From Phycisphaeraceae bacterium (GTDB taxonomy: Bacteria; Planctomycetota; Phycisphaerae; Phycisphaerales; Phycisphaeraceae): 64,000 nt of DNA. The translations under genes were made by a program, and so were the position numbers. The stretch lies in assembly GCA_029260595.1 (NCBI GenBank), contig JAJDCY010000010.1, forward strand, positions 297,675-361,674, in the 5' to 3' direction. A model generated the notes under the pieces. It was not told the origin of the DNA. It saw only the letters and a list, made by a program, of their open reading frames with translations, and searched no databases. Below, piece after piece: positions 17,502 through 27,127 of this stretch (its first letter is position 1; every line of letters begins with the position of its first letter).

Positions 17502-18533
17502 TTAGGGGTCCGTCCGGCTGCGATCGTCCCTGACTTGAGCGACCCGTTGGTCTAGTATCTTGGTGAATTTGGCGGCGCCGCTGTTGTTGAGGTGGTCACC
17601 ATCCCAAAAATCCTCGTCGGTAAACCTTGGGTCGGCATCGAAGTCCCATATGCGCAAGCCCATCCCCGCGAAACGTGATTCGAGTTGAGCAACGTAGGTA
17701 CCATGCATCGCGACCCAGTCATCGGGCAGGGTATTGCGGTAGGTGAGGTGGTGTGGCAACCGGGTCACCGCGACCCGGTACCCGCCGGCCAGGAGATCGC
17801 CCACGAGCCTCTCTAACGCGCGGTAATTCTTGCTCAATTGAGCTTCGGAGACTCTGCCGAGGTCTCGGATGTGTCGCCGTACGCGCTCGACGCCATCGGT
17901 CGAGGGGTTGATCCGGACGTCACTGGCGACAAACCCCGCGTCGACGGGCGGCCGCGGCGGTTCATGGAATCTCTCATAAAGGTACGCCGGCGTTAGCTTG
18001 GCCTCGCCAACGACGGGTGCCAGGATAGATGTATACCAAAACCATTGATACCAAAGACTGATCTTGCGCTTAACGGTTGTATCCAGGGTATTAATATCAC
18101 ACCGCAGGTCGAACAGGATTCGAAAGTCTTCCCAGTAGTAGTTGATGCTGTTCATCCGGTAGATCACCGGGTCAACTTCGACGATGACCATCTCGACGTT
18201 GGGTGCGCGGCGGAGGCCGGCTGCGAGTGCGGCCTCCATGCACACGTAATCGAAGGCGTCCGCCGCCAGGTTCATGGACCTGGTCGACATCAGCCGGGGG
18301 TTGACCGCGCGGTAGACGTGCGACGAGCCGATGACCAGGACCTTCGTGCGGTCATCGAGTGCGTCCGCGCCGGCAGTCATGTGGTTAACCCGCATCCGCT
18401 TGGGCAGCGCGGCGATGCCGAGCGCGAGGGCGAGCGTCATTGTGAGCGCGACGACAGCGAGCCACCGTTTTTCGCCGGCGGGCAATGCCCGGAAGCGCTT
18501 GGCGTAATCAGAATTGAAAATAGATGAACTCAT
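17502..18533 (-). CDS. SGNH/GDSL-type membrane-anchored protein, copy 1
   Basis: A 343-residue paralogue of the gene at 16396-17430, alike over the full length. An N-terminal helix (WLAVVALTMTLALALGIAAL) is followed by VIGSSHVYRAVNP (catalytic Ser) and FWDGDHLNNSGAAKF (Asp-x-x-His). ATG 18533 is the likely start, with GTG 18548 as alternative; either overlaps the end of the MBOAT gene (stop at 18508), so translation is coupled to it. It probably works in the periplasm with the MBOAT protein to move acyl groups onto a glycan; substrate unknown. Confidence 0.82.
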   Translation of the reverse strand: MSSSIFNSDYAKRFRALPAGEKRWLAVVALTMTLALALGIAALPKRMRVNHMTAGADALDDRTKVLVIGSSHVYRAVNPRLMSTRSMNLAADAFDYVCMEAALAAGLRRAPNVEMVIVEVDPVIYRMNSINYYWEDFRILFDLRCDINTLDTTVKRKISLWYQWFWYTSILAPVVGEAKLTPAYLYERFHEPPRPPVDAGFVASDVRINPSTDGVERVRRHIRDLGRVSEAQLSKNYRALERLVGDLLAGGYRVAVTRLPHHLTYRNTLPDDWVAMHGTYVAQLESRFAGMGLRIWDFDADPRFTDEDFWDGDHLNNSGAAKFTKILDQRVAQVRDDRSRTDP

Positions 18534-19923
18534 GTTGGTCGGCGACACCGCAGACGACGATCATCCAGAACACAAACGCATACACCGCCAACCGGACCAC
18601 CCGTGGCCAGGTCTTGACGACCATCATGTTGTCTGAGCGCTCTTTGAACACCTGCAGCACCATCACCGGGCCGGCCAGCATGACGATCGTCGCGATCGCG
18701 AGCCAGTCGTTGGTCCGCCACGGCTCGAGCATCCGCCCGAGCAGGATCGGCACGTCCGAGAGGTTTCGCACCGCGAACAGCAGCCACCCGAAACACGTCA
18801 CGTGGAAGAAGAACACGATGCACGCCAGCCTCCACCACGCCCCCGTTCGGCCGGTCTGCGGGGTGATCGCGCGCAACGCCGGGCTGATCATGCGGTGGAT
18901 CGCCAGGATCGCGCCGTGAAACGCACCCCACGCGACGAAGTGCCACGCGGCCCCGTGCCACAGCCCGCCGAGGAGCATGGTGATGATCAGGTTGCGGTAG
19001 GTCGCGATCGGGCCACCGCGGCTGCCGCCCAGCGGGATGTAGAGGTAGTCGCGCAGCCACGTTGACAGCGAGATGTGCCAGCGGCGCCAGAAGTCGCTGG
19101 GGTTGGTCGCGAAGTAGGGCATGCGGAAATTGAGCATCAGGTCGAAGCCCATGAGCATGGCCACGCCGCGAGCGATATCGGTGTAACCGGAAAAATCGCC
19201 GTAGATCTGGAACGCGAACGCGTAGACGGCGATGGCCGACGACAGCCCGTCCGCCGCGCCGGGGTCATCAAACACCGGTTTGGTAAACGCGGCCATGTTG
19301 TCGGCGAGGACGACTTTCTTGAAGTAGCCAAGCAGGATCAGCCAGCAGGCTTGTCGGACCATCCAGTAGGTGACGCGGCGCGGCTGTGTGACCTGCGGCA
19401 ACAGGTGGCTGGCCCGCTCGATCGGCCCGGCGACGAGTTGTGGGAAGAACGCGACGAACAGGGCGAAGTCGCGCAGGTTCCGCGTGGGCGCTAGTTGCCC
19501 GCGGTAGATATCGATGGTGTAGCTCATCGTCTGGAACGTGTAGAACGAGATACCCACCGGGAGGATGAAGTTGAACAGCCGCCAGTCGGCCTCATAGCCG
19601 AATGACTGGAGCAGGGCGGCGAAGCTGGCACGGAAGAAATCGAAATACTTCAGCGAAAACAGGATCCCCAGGTTGGTCACCATGCTCAGCGTCAGGAAGA
19701 CCCGGCGCTTGGTCCGCGTCGATGCGGAGTGGATCCACAGCCCGCATGCGTAGTCAACGAACGTGGACACGAGGATCAGCGATAGGAACCGCCAGTCCCA
19801 CCGGCCATAGAACAGGTAGCTGGCGAACAGGAGGAGCCAGTTTTGCCCGCGGTGGCGCAGGAGCAGGTACAGGCCGTAGACGCCGGTCAGGAACGCCAAG
19901 AATTCAAAGGAGTTGAAGAGCAT
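18508..19923 (-). CDS. MBOAT family O-acyltransferase, AlgI-like
   Basis: A polytopic membrane protein of 471 residues that moves acetyl groups across the membrane for O-acetylation of an exported polysaccharide. Family blocks: WLLLFASYLFYGRWDWRFL, FNFILPVGISFYTFQTMSYT, AFFPQLVAGPIERASHLLPQ, FSGYTDIARGVAMLMGF, FWRRWHISLSTWLRDYLYIP and the His-containing GGLWHGAAWHFVAWG. It is first in a three-gene minus-strand unit with two SGNH-type partners. The target could be an extracellular polysaccharide or, given flagellin 3.5 kb away, a flagellar glycan; that is inference. Confidence 0.92.
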   Translation of the reverse strand: MLFNSFEFLAFLTGVYGLYLLLRHRGQNWLLLFASYLFYGRWDWRFLSLILVSTFVDYACGLWIHSASTRTKRRVFLTLSMVTNLGILFSLKYFDFFRASFAALLQSFGYEADWRLFNFILPVGISFYTFQTMSYTIDIYRGQLAPTRNLRDFALFVAFFPQLVAGPIERASHLLPQVTQPRRVTYWMVRQACWLILLGYFKKVVLADNMAAFTKPVFDDPGAADGLSSAIAVYAFAFQIYGDFSGYTDIARGVAMLMGFDLMLNFRMPYFATNPSDFWRRWHISLSTWLRDYLYIPLGGSRGGPIATYRNLIITMLLGGLWHGAAWHFVAWGAFHGAILAIHRMISPALRAITPQTGRTGAWWRLACIVFFFHVTCFGWLLFAVRNLSDVPILLGRMLEPWRTNDWLAIATIVMLAGPVMVLQVFKERSDNMMVVKTWPRVVRLAVYAFVFWMIVVCGVADQHEFIYFQF

Positions 19924-20285
19924 TAGTTCCGAACCGTCCGATAACCGTTCAAGGGGCCGCCCACGGTCGATCTCCGCACCTAACGGCGCATCCGGGCACG
20001 GCGCTGTATACCAGATTCGGGCCAGAATCCATCGCGGTTTAGGTTACCCACGAATTGCCAAGTCGCGTAACTTCCTTTGGTTGTCCCCAGATGAACGCGA
20101 TCGCACGATGGGGCCCCTCGCCGGGTGGGTCTGTTTGTTGCTTCAACTGCGGGGCACACATATCTTGGCCTCAATGGCGGCGGTGGCCGGATCGGGTGCA
20201 CGGCCGCACCCACGGGTTTTCCCACCGGCCAGGCCCACCGAGTGCGGGTCGGCGAGCCGCGGCCGAAGCGATCGAAAGGTTCCGG
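19924..20285. other. Gene-free gap between divergent MBOAT and nuoJ genes
   Basis: A 362-base intergenic stretch that must contain the start signals of two divergent units. Open frames here read as low-complexity Arg/Pro/Ser protein and resemble nothing known. No clear -35/-10 pair, hairpin-plus-T-run or RNA gene was found. Confidence 0.5.
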
Positions 20286-21161
20286 TTGTACATCCTTTAT
20301 CTGGCTAGCGCTCTTGGGGGCCTGTCGTTGTATCTGATGATGCCGCGCCTGGGCTACAACCCGATACGGATCGGGGCCTTGTTGGGTGCGATGACGTTGG
20401 GCGGCCTCTGGCTGGTCCTCGCGGAGCGGCTGCCGGAGGCGCTGGGTGTCGAGCGGGCCGCGTTCGCCTACTACTACGTTTTCAGCGCTCTTGCGATCGG
20501 CTCAGCGACGCGTGTCGTCACGCACCAGCGCCCGGTCTATGCCGCGCTGTGGTTCGTTATGGTCGTGCTGGCGTGTGCCGGGCTGCTGCTCGCATTGAGC
20601 GCCGAGTTCATGGCCATCGCCATGGTGATCGTCTACGGCGGGGCGATCTTGGTTACTTACGTTTTCGTCATCATGCTCGCATCGCAGAGCGGCCAAAGCC
20701 GCGATTCGGAGCAATCGTGGGATGAAGCGGCAGCCGCTCAGGCCAATACCGGGTATGACTGGTTGTCCTACGAGCCGGCCGCAGCCGTGGCGGCGGGGTG
20801 TGTGCTGCTCGCATCGCTGCTGGGTGCGGCGTTCGTCCCCCTCGACGCGAACGAGGCCGCCCGCGGCCGCACCGACGAGCAGGTTGTTTCCGAATACCTC
20901 ACCCAGCGTCCGGCGGTCCGATTGGCTGCTCGGGTTGCCGCGCAAGGTGATGCCGAAGGGGCCTCTGTCCTCGCCAGCGCCAGCCAACTGACCAACGCCG
21001 AACGTGTGGGGCTCGACTTGTTCGACAGCCACCCGTTGGGGCTCGAACTCGCCGGAGTCATTCTGTTGGTCTCATTGGTCGGTGCGGTCGTGATCGCACG
21101 CAAGCGCGTCGAGCTCGAACCGGTCCGCGAGTCCAGCCGTGATCGGTTGGCTGGCGGGTAG
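20286..21161 (+). CDS. nuoJ: NADH-quinone oxidoreductase subunit J
   Basis: Membrane subunit of respiratory complex I, 291 residues. The helix with EFMAIAMVIVYGGAILVTYV is the NuoJ signature. TTG 20286 (MYILYLASALGGLSLYLMM) was chosen because GAAAGG lies six bases upstream and homology begins there; the frame is open for 77 more codons of unlikely sequence. It is longer than usual (160-200) because of a polar loop of around 60 residues before the last helix (LGLELAGVILLVSLVGAVVI). First gene of nuoJKLMN. Confidence 0.9.
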   Translation: MYILYLASALGGLSLYLMMPRLGYNPIRIGALLGAMTLGGLWLVLAERLPEALGVERAAFAYYYVFSALAIGSATRVVTHQRPVYAALWFVMVVLACAGLLLALSAEFMAIAMVIVYGGAILVTYVFVIMLASQSGQSRDSEQSWDEAAAAQANTGYDWLSYEPAAAVAAGCVLLASLLGAAFVPLDANEAARGRTDEQVVSEYLTQRPAVRLAARVAAQGDAEGASVLASASQLTNAERVGLDLFDSHPLGLELAGVILLVSLVGAVVIARKRVELEPVRESSRDRLAGG

Positions 21162-21259
21162 TGTCGGTGGGAATCGTTGTATCTATATAGAGGTTTCATC
21201 CCGATCGGATAGGTGAATCAGACTCCGCAACCGCTCCGCAGCACTCACGGGATTTTCAA

Positions 21260-21568
21260 GTGCACCACGCTGTTTTGTCTCACTTCTTGCTGACCGGGGC
21301 GGTGTTGTTCGTCCTGGGTTTGATCGGGTTTCTCTCGCGCCGCAACCTGATCGTGATGTTTCTATGCACCGAGATGATGTTCCAGGGCGTCGTCGTGACG
21401 CTCGGGGCGTTTAGCCGCTTTCACGCGAACGACACGGGGCAGACGTTCGTGATTTTTGTCCTGACGATCGCGGCGGCTGAGGCGGCACTGGCGCTTGGGT
21501 TGGTGGTCCTGCTTTTTCGGCGTCGCGGGACGCTTGATGTCCAGGCGTGGGGTCGGCTGCGCGGTTGA
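21260..21568 (+). CDS. nuoK: NADH-quinone oxidoreductase subunit K
   Basis: A 102-residue, three-helix subunit of the complex I proton channel region. Blocks LIGFLSRRNLIVMFLCTEMM and IAAAEAALALGLVVLLFRRR carry the conserved membrane Glu residues (CTEMM and AAEAAL). GTG 21260 start. nuoL follows after about 108 bases. Confidence 0.95.
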   Translation: MHHAVLSHFLLTGAVLFVLGLIGFLSRRNLIVMFLCTEMMFQGVVVTLGAFSRFHANDTGQTFVIFVLTIAAAEAALALGLVVLLFRRRGTLDVQAWGRLRG

Positions 21569-21676
21569 CACTTGCCGCGTCGCTAAGCGGCCTTGCGGGC
21601 GGAGAATCTGGTATCGTGCCCCGCATACCGGGGCCGTGTTTGGGTCGATCCTCCGGCTGGGATGGGTTCAGCGTTG

Positions 21677-23770
21677 ATGAGTATTGAGTTCGCTAAATGG
21701 GTGCCGTGGCTGCCGGCGGCGGCGGCGGTTTTCTGCGGGCTTTGCTGCACCAATCGCCGCATGCGGACGTTGGCCGCGCCGGTGTGCATCGTGTCCCTGG
21801 TCAGCGGGTTCCTGATCACACTCGGCGTGAAGGGGCAGATTGGCGGCGAGCTGTCCGACGCCGGGACGCGGCTGCAGGTCTTCGAGTGGATCCGCATCGG
21901 CGGGCTCAATGCCGACTTCGCCTACTACCTCGACACGCTCACCGTCCTGATGCTGCTGGTCGTTACCGGCGTGGGGTCGCTTGTCGCGATCTACGCGGCT
22001 GGGTACATGGCCGGCGATCGCGGGTACGCGCGGTTTTTCGCAGCGGTCAGCCTGTTTATCTTCGCGATGACGACGCTGGTGATGGCGGACAACCTCGTCC
22101 TGCTCTACCTGGGGTGGGAAGGTGTCGGGCTGTGTTCCTACCTGCTGATTGGTTACTACTACCAGAAGCCGTCCGCCGTGGCGGCCGCGAAGAAAGCGTT
22201 CATCGTCAACCGGATCGGCGACCTTGGCTTCGCGCTGGGGATCATGCTCATCTATCACCAGTTCGGGACGGTGCATTTTTCCACGTTCACCGCTGACGGC
22301 GTGGTCTATCCCGGTTTGTTCGAGCATTGCAGCCGGTTGACGCTGGCGCAGGTCGAGACGCCGGTCCTGGTGATCCCGTTTCTGCTGATGCTCGGGGCGT
22401 TCGGCAAGAGCGCTCAGCTACCACTTTATGTCTGGTTGCCCGACGCGATGGAGGGGCCGACACCGGTTTCCGCGCTGATCCACGCCGCGACGATGGTCAC
22501 AGCCGGGGTGTACATGATCGCGCGACTGTTGCCGGTGTTTGAGCTCTCGCCCTATGCGCTGCCCACGGTCGCGGTGGTGGGCGGGGCGACGGCGCTGTTC
22601 GCCGCGACGATCGCGCTCCGCCAGCACGACATCAAGCGCGTCTTCGCGTACTCAACGGTGTCTCAACTGGGGTACATGTTCCTCGGTGTTGGCGTGTTGT
22701 CGACCGTCGGCGGGGTGTTTCACCTGTTCACACACGCGTTTTTTAAGGCGCTGCTGTTCCTGACGGCCGGGTCGGTGATGCACGGGCTCGCCGGGCAGTT
22801 GGACATGCGGAAGATGTCCGGTTTGCGGACGAAGATGCCTGTTACGTGTTGGTTGATGTTTGTTGGTTGCCTGGCATTGGCGGGGTTCCCGTTTACCGCT
22901 GGGTTTTTCAGCAAGGACATGATTCTTGCCGCGGCTATGGATCGTGGGCTGACCGGGCAGGGCACGATGTACACCGTGCTTGGGATCGCGGGGTTGTTCA
23001 CGGCGCTGCTGACGGCGTACTACACGTTCCGCGTGTGGTTCCGCGTGTTCATGGGGCCGACCGAATACGAGATGGGTGAGGAGCACGCAGCCGTCGAGGA
23101 CACGCCGACCGACGGGAATGAAGCCGACCCATCTGCGGACACGAGCATCGACGACGGGAACATCAAGGTTGAGCACCACCACGATGCGCACGAGATGGGT
23201 TGGCTGATGAACGGCCCATTGGTCGTGTTAGCCGTCGGGGCGCTGCTGGCCGGGTGGCTGGGGCACGCGGACAGTTCCGGGCACAGTTGGCTGCTCTCGG
23301 TGATTGAAGGGTCGTCGGCAAACCCGACGCGTATGGTGGAAGCGGCCGCGGGGCACGCCGAGGCACACACGATGCTGCTGGGGATGGAACTGCACACCGC
23401 GATGATGGTAATCAGCTCCTGTCTGTCGGTGCTGGGGATCCTCGTTGCGGCGTATCTGCATTGGTTCAACAGGCCGGCGGCGGACCGGTTGGCTGAGCAG
23501 TGGTCCGGGTCGGCCCGCGTTCTGGAAAACAAGTATTTCGTCGACGAAGCGATGGATGCTGTGATCGTCAAGCCGCTTCGGATGATGGGCTACCTGTGCT
23601 TCGTGTTCGATCGGCTGGTGATCGAGGGCCTGGTGCTCGCGGTCGGGTGGGTGCCGCGGATCGGTGGTTTGGCTGTGCGACGGACACAGCGCGGTGCGCT
23701 GCAGGGATACGGGATCGGCATGGCGGTCGGCGTGGCGGTGGTCGCCGTGTTGATTGCGATGGTCCGGTGA
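21677..23770 (+). CDS. nuoL: NADH-quinone oxidoreductase subunit L
   Basis: Large antiporter-like subunit of complex I, about 697 residues. Conserved blocks: YLGWEGVGLCSYLLIGYYY, VNRIGDLGFALGIML, the discontinuous-helix region DAMEGPTPVSALIHAATMVT, HDIKRVFAYSTVSQLGYMF and the C-terminal lateral helix region. ATG 21677 gives a hydrophobic N-terminus at once; ATG 21662 is also possible. A histidine-rich loop (VEHHHDAHEMG) lies near residue 500. Proton pumping is inferred from the family. Confidence 0.96.
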   Translation: MSIEFAKWVPWLPAAAAVFCGLCCTNRRMRTLAAPVCIVSLVSGFLITLGVKGQIGGELSDAGTRLQVFEWIRIGGLNADFAYYLDTLTVLMLLVVTGVGSLVAIYAAGYMAGDRGYARFFAAVSLFIFAMTTLVMADNLVLLYLGWEGVGLCSYLLIGYYYQKPSAVAAAKKAFIVNRIGDLGFALGIMLIYHQFGTVHFSTFTADGVVYPGLFEHCSRLTLAQVETPVLVIPFLLMLGAFGKSAQLPLYVWLPDAMEGPTPVSALIHAATMVTAGVYMIARLLPVFELSPYALPTVAVVGGATALFAATIALRQHDIKRVFAYSTVSQLGYMFLGVGVLSTVGGVFHLFTHAFFKALLFLTAGSVMHGLAGQLDMRKMSGLRTKMPVTCWLMFVGCLALAGFPFTAGFFSKDMILAAAMDRGLTGQGTMYTVLGIAGLFTALLTAYYTFRVWFRVFMGPTEYEMGEEHAAVEDTPTDGNEADPSADTSIDDGNIKVEHHHDAHEMGWLMNGPLVVLAVGALLAGWLGHADSSGHSWLLSVIEGSSANPTRMVEAAAGHAEAHTMLLGMELHTAMMVISSCLSVLGILVAAYLHWFNRPAADRLAEQWSGSARVLENKYFVDEAMDAVIVKPLRMMGYLCFVFDRLVIEGLVLAVGWVPRIGGLAVRRTQRGALQGYGIGMAVGVAVVAVLIAMVR

Positions 23771-23831
23771 TGGTTAACCGATTCGAGTCGTGTCCCCCGC
23801 GGCGAAATGACGACGAGGTAAGTGGACAGAG

Positions 23832-25517
23832 ATGCAATTGTCGATGCTGATCCCGATGATGGTCGTGCTGCCGCTGCTTAGCGGTGCGGCGCTGTTGCTG
23901 CTGCCCAGCGGCGGCAAGGCGATCAAAGCGCACGCACTGATCGGGACGCTGGCGACGCTCGGCGTTTCATTGCTGGTCGTTTGCCGGTTCGACTGGAGCG
24001 AATCGCAGGCCATTCAGATGGCGTCGGCGATCGGCTGGGTCGAGGGGTTCGGCTTATCGTTCGGGTTTGGGATCGATGCGATCTCGCTGTGGCTGGTGCT
24101 GCTCACGACGGTGCTGATGCCGCTGGTGGTGCTCGGCTCGTTCTCGTCTGTGACGCACCGGTTCAAAGAGTTCTACGGCTGGTTAATGGTGCTCGAAGCA
24201 GCGATGATCGGGACGTTCGTCGCGACGGACCTGATCTTTTTCTACATCTGCTTCGAGTTCACGCTCGTTCCGCTGTACCTGTTGATCGGGGTGTTCGGCG
24301 GTACGCAGCGGCTGCGTGCGGCGAAGATGTTCTTCCTCTACACCTTCACCGGCTCGATGCTGACCTTCGCCGGCGTGCTGTACGTCGCGTGGTTCAACAC
24401 GACGCTGCCATGGACACTGTTTGAGGGCGCCGGCCGCTGGACGTTCGACATCCGCACGCTATACGGCTCGGCCCAGGCGATGAGCCACGGTCAGCAGGTG
24501 TGGGTTTTGATCGCGTTGCTGTCCGGCTTCGCGGTGAAGGTGCCGCTGTTTCCCGTGCACACCTGGCTGCCGCTGGCGCACACCGAAGCGCCGACATCCG
24601 GGTCGGTCATCCTCGCCGGTGTGTTGCTCAAGCTCGGTACTTACGGGCTGCTGCGATTCGCGCTGCCGATGACGCCCTGGGCGGTTGTTACGATCGGTCC
24701 GTACATCGGGGCATTCGCCGTCGCCGGGATTCTTTACACCGCGTTGATCTGTTGGGTACAGAAAGACATCAAGAAGCTGATCGCGTACTCCTCGGTCTCG
24801 CACCTGGGGTTCTGCGTATTAGGGATGTTTGCGCTCAACAGCGTGGGCGTCGGCGGGTCGATCCTTTACATGATTAATCACGGGTTATCGACCGGTGCGC
24901 TGTTCCTGTGCGTCGGGATGATCTACGAGCGGATGCACACACGCGAGATGTCGCGGATGGGTGGGCTGGCTCGGATCATGCCGGTGTGGGCGTTTTTTAT
25001 GGTGTTTTTCTGCATGGCCAGCGTGGGGTTGCCTGGGCTGAACGGTTTCGTCGGCGAGTTCCTGACGCTGATGGGTGCGTTCGTCGCGACCGATGTGTTG
25101 GGCCCGGCGTACGCCGCGATCGCCGGCGTGGGGATGATTCTTGGTGCGATCTACGTGCTGTATATGGTTGGCCGTGTCGTGTTCGGCCCGGTCGTCACGC
25201 TCGGCCCATCGTTGGGCGACCCCAGCGATGGGCACGGTGTTCGGACGGACGACCTGAACTGGCGAGAGATCGGCGTGCTTTCGCCGCTGGCGGTCGGCTG
25301 CCTCTGGCTGGGGCTGTTTCCGACGACGGTGTTGCAGACACTCGAAGCCCCGATCGAAGGCATCATCGAACCGACCCGCTCGATTCTCGACGGCGGTGTG
25401 TACGGCAAGGGGGTGACGATTGATTCTGATTCCGAGAGGATCGATCGCGACAGCGATTTTCCCGCAGCGCGCCGCGTGTTGGTTCTGTTCGATACTGATC
25501 GGATCGCTCAGCCATGA
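23832..25517 (+). CDS. nuoM: NADH-quinone oxidoreductase subunit M
   Basis: Second antiporter-like proton-channel subunit, 561 residues, with some 14 membrane helices. Blocks: FYICFEFTLVPLYLLIGVFG, KVPLFPVHTWLPLAHTEAPT, SVILAGVLLKLGTYGLLRF and DIKKLIAYSSVSHLGFCVLG. The final 60 or so residues form an acidic cytoplasmic tail (DSDSERIDRDSDF). Its stop overlaps the nuoN start by four bases (ATGA at 25514-25517), so translation is coupled. Confidence 0.97.
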   Translation: MQLSMLIPMMVVLPLLSGAALLLLPSGGKAIKAHALIGTLATLGVSLLVVCRFDWSESQAIQMASAIGWVEGFGLSFGFGIDAISLWLVLLTTVLMPLVVLGSFSSVTHRFKEFYGWLMVLEAAMIGTFVATDLIFFYICFEFTLVPLYLLIGVFGGTQRLRAAKMFFLYTFTGSMLTFAGVLYVAWFNTTLPWTLFEGAGRWTFDIRTLYGSAQAMSHGQQVWVLIALLSGFAVKVPLFPVHTWLPLAHTEAPTSGSVILAGVLLKLGTYGLLRFALPMTPWAVVTIGPYIGAFAVAGILYTALICWVQKDIKKLIAYSSVSHLGFCVLGMFALNSVGVGGSILYMINHGLSTGALFLCVGMIYERMHTREMSRMGGLARIMPVWAFFMVFFCMASVGLPGLNGFVGEFLTLMGAFVATDVLGPAYAAIAGVGMILGAIYVLYMVGRVVFGPVVTLGPSLGDPSDGHGVRTDDLNWREIGVLSPLAVGCLWLGLFPTTVLQTLEAPIEGIIEPTRSILDGGVYGKGVTIDSDSERIDRDSDFPAARRVLVLFDTDRIAQP

Positions 25518-27082
25518 CGCATATGCTGGACAAGATCGTCACGCTTTGGCCTGAGGTCGCGCTGCTCGTGGGTGCGTGCGTGTGCTTGGCGGTTGGACTG
25601 TCGCCGCGAGCCGGGACAAGGTTGTTGTGTGCTTGGGTCGCGGGATTGAGTCTCGTAGCGGCCGGGGGTCTGTTGGCATTCGGTGTTGGGCAAGCCGACC
25701 AAGGTCTCGCGGCCGCGGCTGGTACGGGGATGACCGGTTTCGTCAAAGCCGCGATCGTCGGCGTCGGGTTGCTGTTGCTGCTGGTTGCGGCGTCGGTGCC
25801 GAGCGAGTTGGAGCGCGACGCGCCGGGCGGTTTGGTCGACGGCGATGGGAAGTTCGACCCCGGTTCGGTGATGCGAGGTGAGTTTTTCGCGTTTTTTCTG
25901 TTCAGCCTGGCCGGTGCGATGTTGTGTGCCGGTGCTAACGATCTTGTGTGGTTGTTCCTGGCGCTCGAGTTAACCAGTTTGCCCACGTACGTCTTGGTTG
26001 CGACATCGAGAGACCGGGCCGATGCGCAGGAGTCAGCCGTCAAGTACTTCTTCCTCGGTGCGATGGCCGCGGCTGTGTTCCTGTACGGGTTCACGCTGAT
26101 CTACGGGAGTACGGGCCTGACCAATTTCGACGCGATCCGCGCCTACGTCGCGGCGTTTGCTGATTCCGGTGAGCCGCTGGCGCCGTTGCTGCGGACGGGT
26201 CTGATCCTGGCGATCCTCGGTGTGTCGTTCAAGATCGCCGCGGTTCCGATGCACTTCTACGCGGCTGATGTTTATCAGGGTGCTGCGACGCCGGTCACCG
26301 CGATGCTCGCGTTTGTCCCCAAGACCGCGGGTTTCGTCTCGTTGATCCTGTTGCTGAGTTTGGTCCAGCCGGCGGGTGCCGAAGCGACCCGCGCCGTGAC
26401 GTGGCTGCTCTGCCTGATGGCGGCTTTGACGATGACGGTTGGGAACGTGCTCGGCCTGCTGCAACACAACGTCAAGCGCGTGCTCGCGTACAGCTCGATC
26501 GCGCACTCGGGGTACATCCTGGTAGGGCTGGTCGGGTTTACCGAAGCGGGGTCGACTGCATTGGGCAACGGCACCGCGGCTGTACTTTTCTATCTTGTTG
26601 CTTATGGGCTCGCGACGGTCGGCGCGTTTGCCGTGCTTGGTTGCATCGGCAGCCGGGGCGACGAGGCCCAGACCTACGACGACCTGGCGGGGCTCGGGCG
26701 GCGTCACCCGGTATTGGGTGCGGCGATGCTCATCAGCGTGCTTTCGTTGTTGGGGCTGCCGCCGATGATCGGGTTCATCGGCAAGATCTATCTGTTCGGC
26801 TCGGCGATCGACCGCGGGTACACGCTGCTCGTCATCATCGCGGTCCTCAACAGTGCGGTCTCAGCCGTTTACTACCTGCGCATCGCCGCGGCGTGCTATT
26901 TTCGCGACCCGGCCGCTGAGACCGTCTCGCTCGCGGTCCCCTGGCGGCGGGCCGGCGCGGTGTTGGCCGCGATCAGTGCATTGGTACTTGGTGTTGCCGG
27001 CGGCCGACTGGTCGACGCGGCCCACGTCGCCACCGCCGGTCAGGCACAAGCGGTGGCCCACGTCTCTTCAGTCGCGCCGTGA
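25514..27082 (+). CDS. nuoN: NADH-quinone oxidoreductase subunit N
   Basis: Third antiporter-like subunit of complex I, 522 residues. Blocks LFLALELTSLPTYVLVATSR, FKIAAVPMHFYAADVYQGAA, NVKRVLAYSSIAHSGYILVG and GLPPMIGFIGKIYLFGSAID identify it. It ends the nuoJKLMN run. The hydrophilic arm genes (nuoA-I) are not in the window, so they must lie elsewhere or the machine is a nonstandard form. Confidence 0.96.
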   Translation: MTHMLDKIVTLWPEVALLVGACVCLAVGLSPRAGTRLLCAWVAGLSLVAAGGLLAFGVGQADQGLAAAAGTGMTGFVKAAIVGVGLLLLLVAASVPSELERDAPGGLVDGDGKFDPGSVMRGEFFAFFLFSLAGAMLCAGANDLVWLFLALELTSLPTYVLVATSRDRADAQESAVKYFFLGAMAAAVFLYGFTLIYGSTGLTNFDAIRAYVAAFADSGEPLAPLLRTGLILAILGVSFKIAAVPMHFYAADVYQGAATPVTAMLAFVPKTAGFVSLILLLSLVQPAGAEATRAVTWLLCLMAALTMTVGNVLGLLQHNVKRVLAYSSIAHSGYILVGLVGFTEAGSTALGNGTAAVLFYLVAYGLATVGAFAVLGCIGSRGDEAQTYDDLAGLGRRHPVLGAAMLISVLSLLGLPPMIGFIGKIYLFGSAIDRGYTLLVIIAVLNSAVSAVYYLRIAAACYFRDPAAETVSLAVPWRRAGAVLAAISALVLGVAGGRLVDAAHVATAGQAQAVAHVSSVAP

Positions 27083-27088
27083 TTGATC

Positions 27089-27118
27089 GCGGCCGGTTGA
27101 GCTGCGGCCGGTTGAGCT
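27089..27118 (+). repeat. Tandem duplication of a 15-base unit
   Basis: GCGGCCGGTTGAGCT occurs twice without a break in the 45-base gap between the convergent nuoN and rph genes. It is not followed by a T-run, so it does not look like an intrinsic terminator. Confidence 0.8.
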
Positions 27119-27127
27119 AATGAAAAA

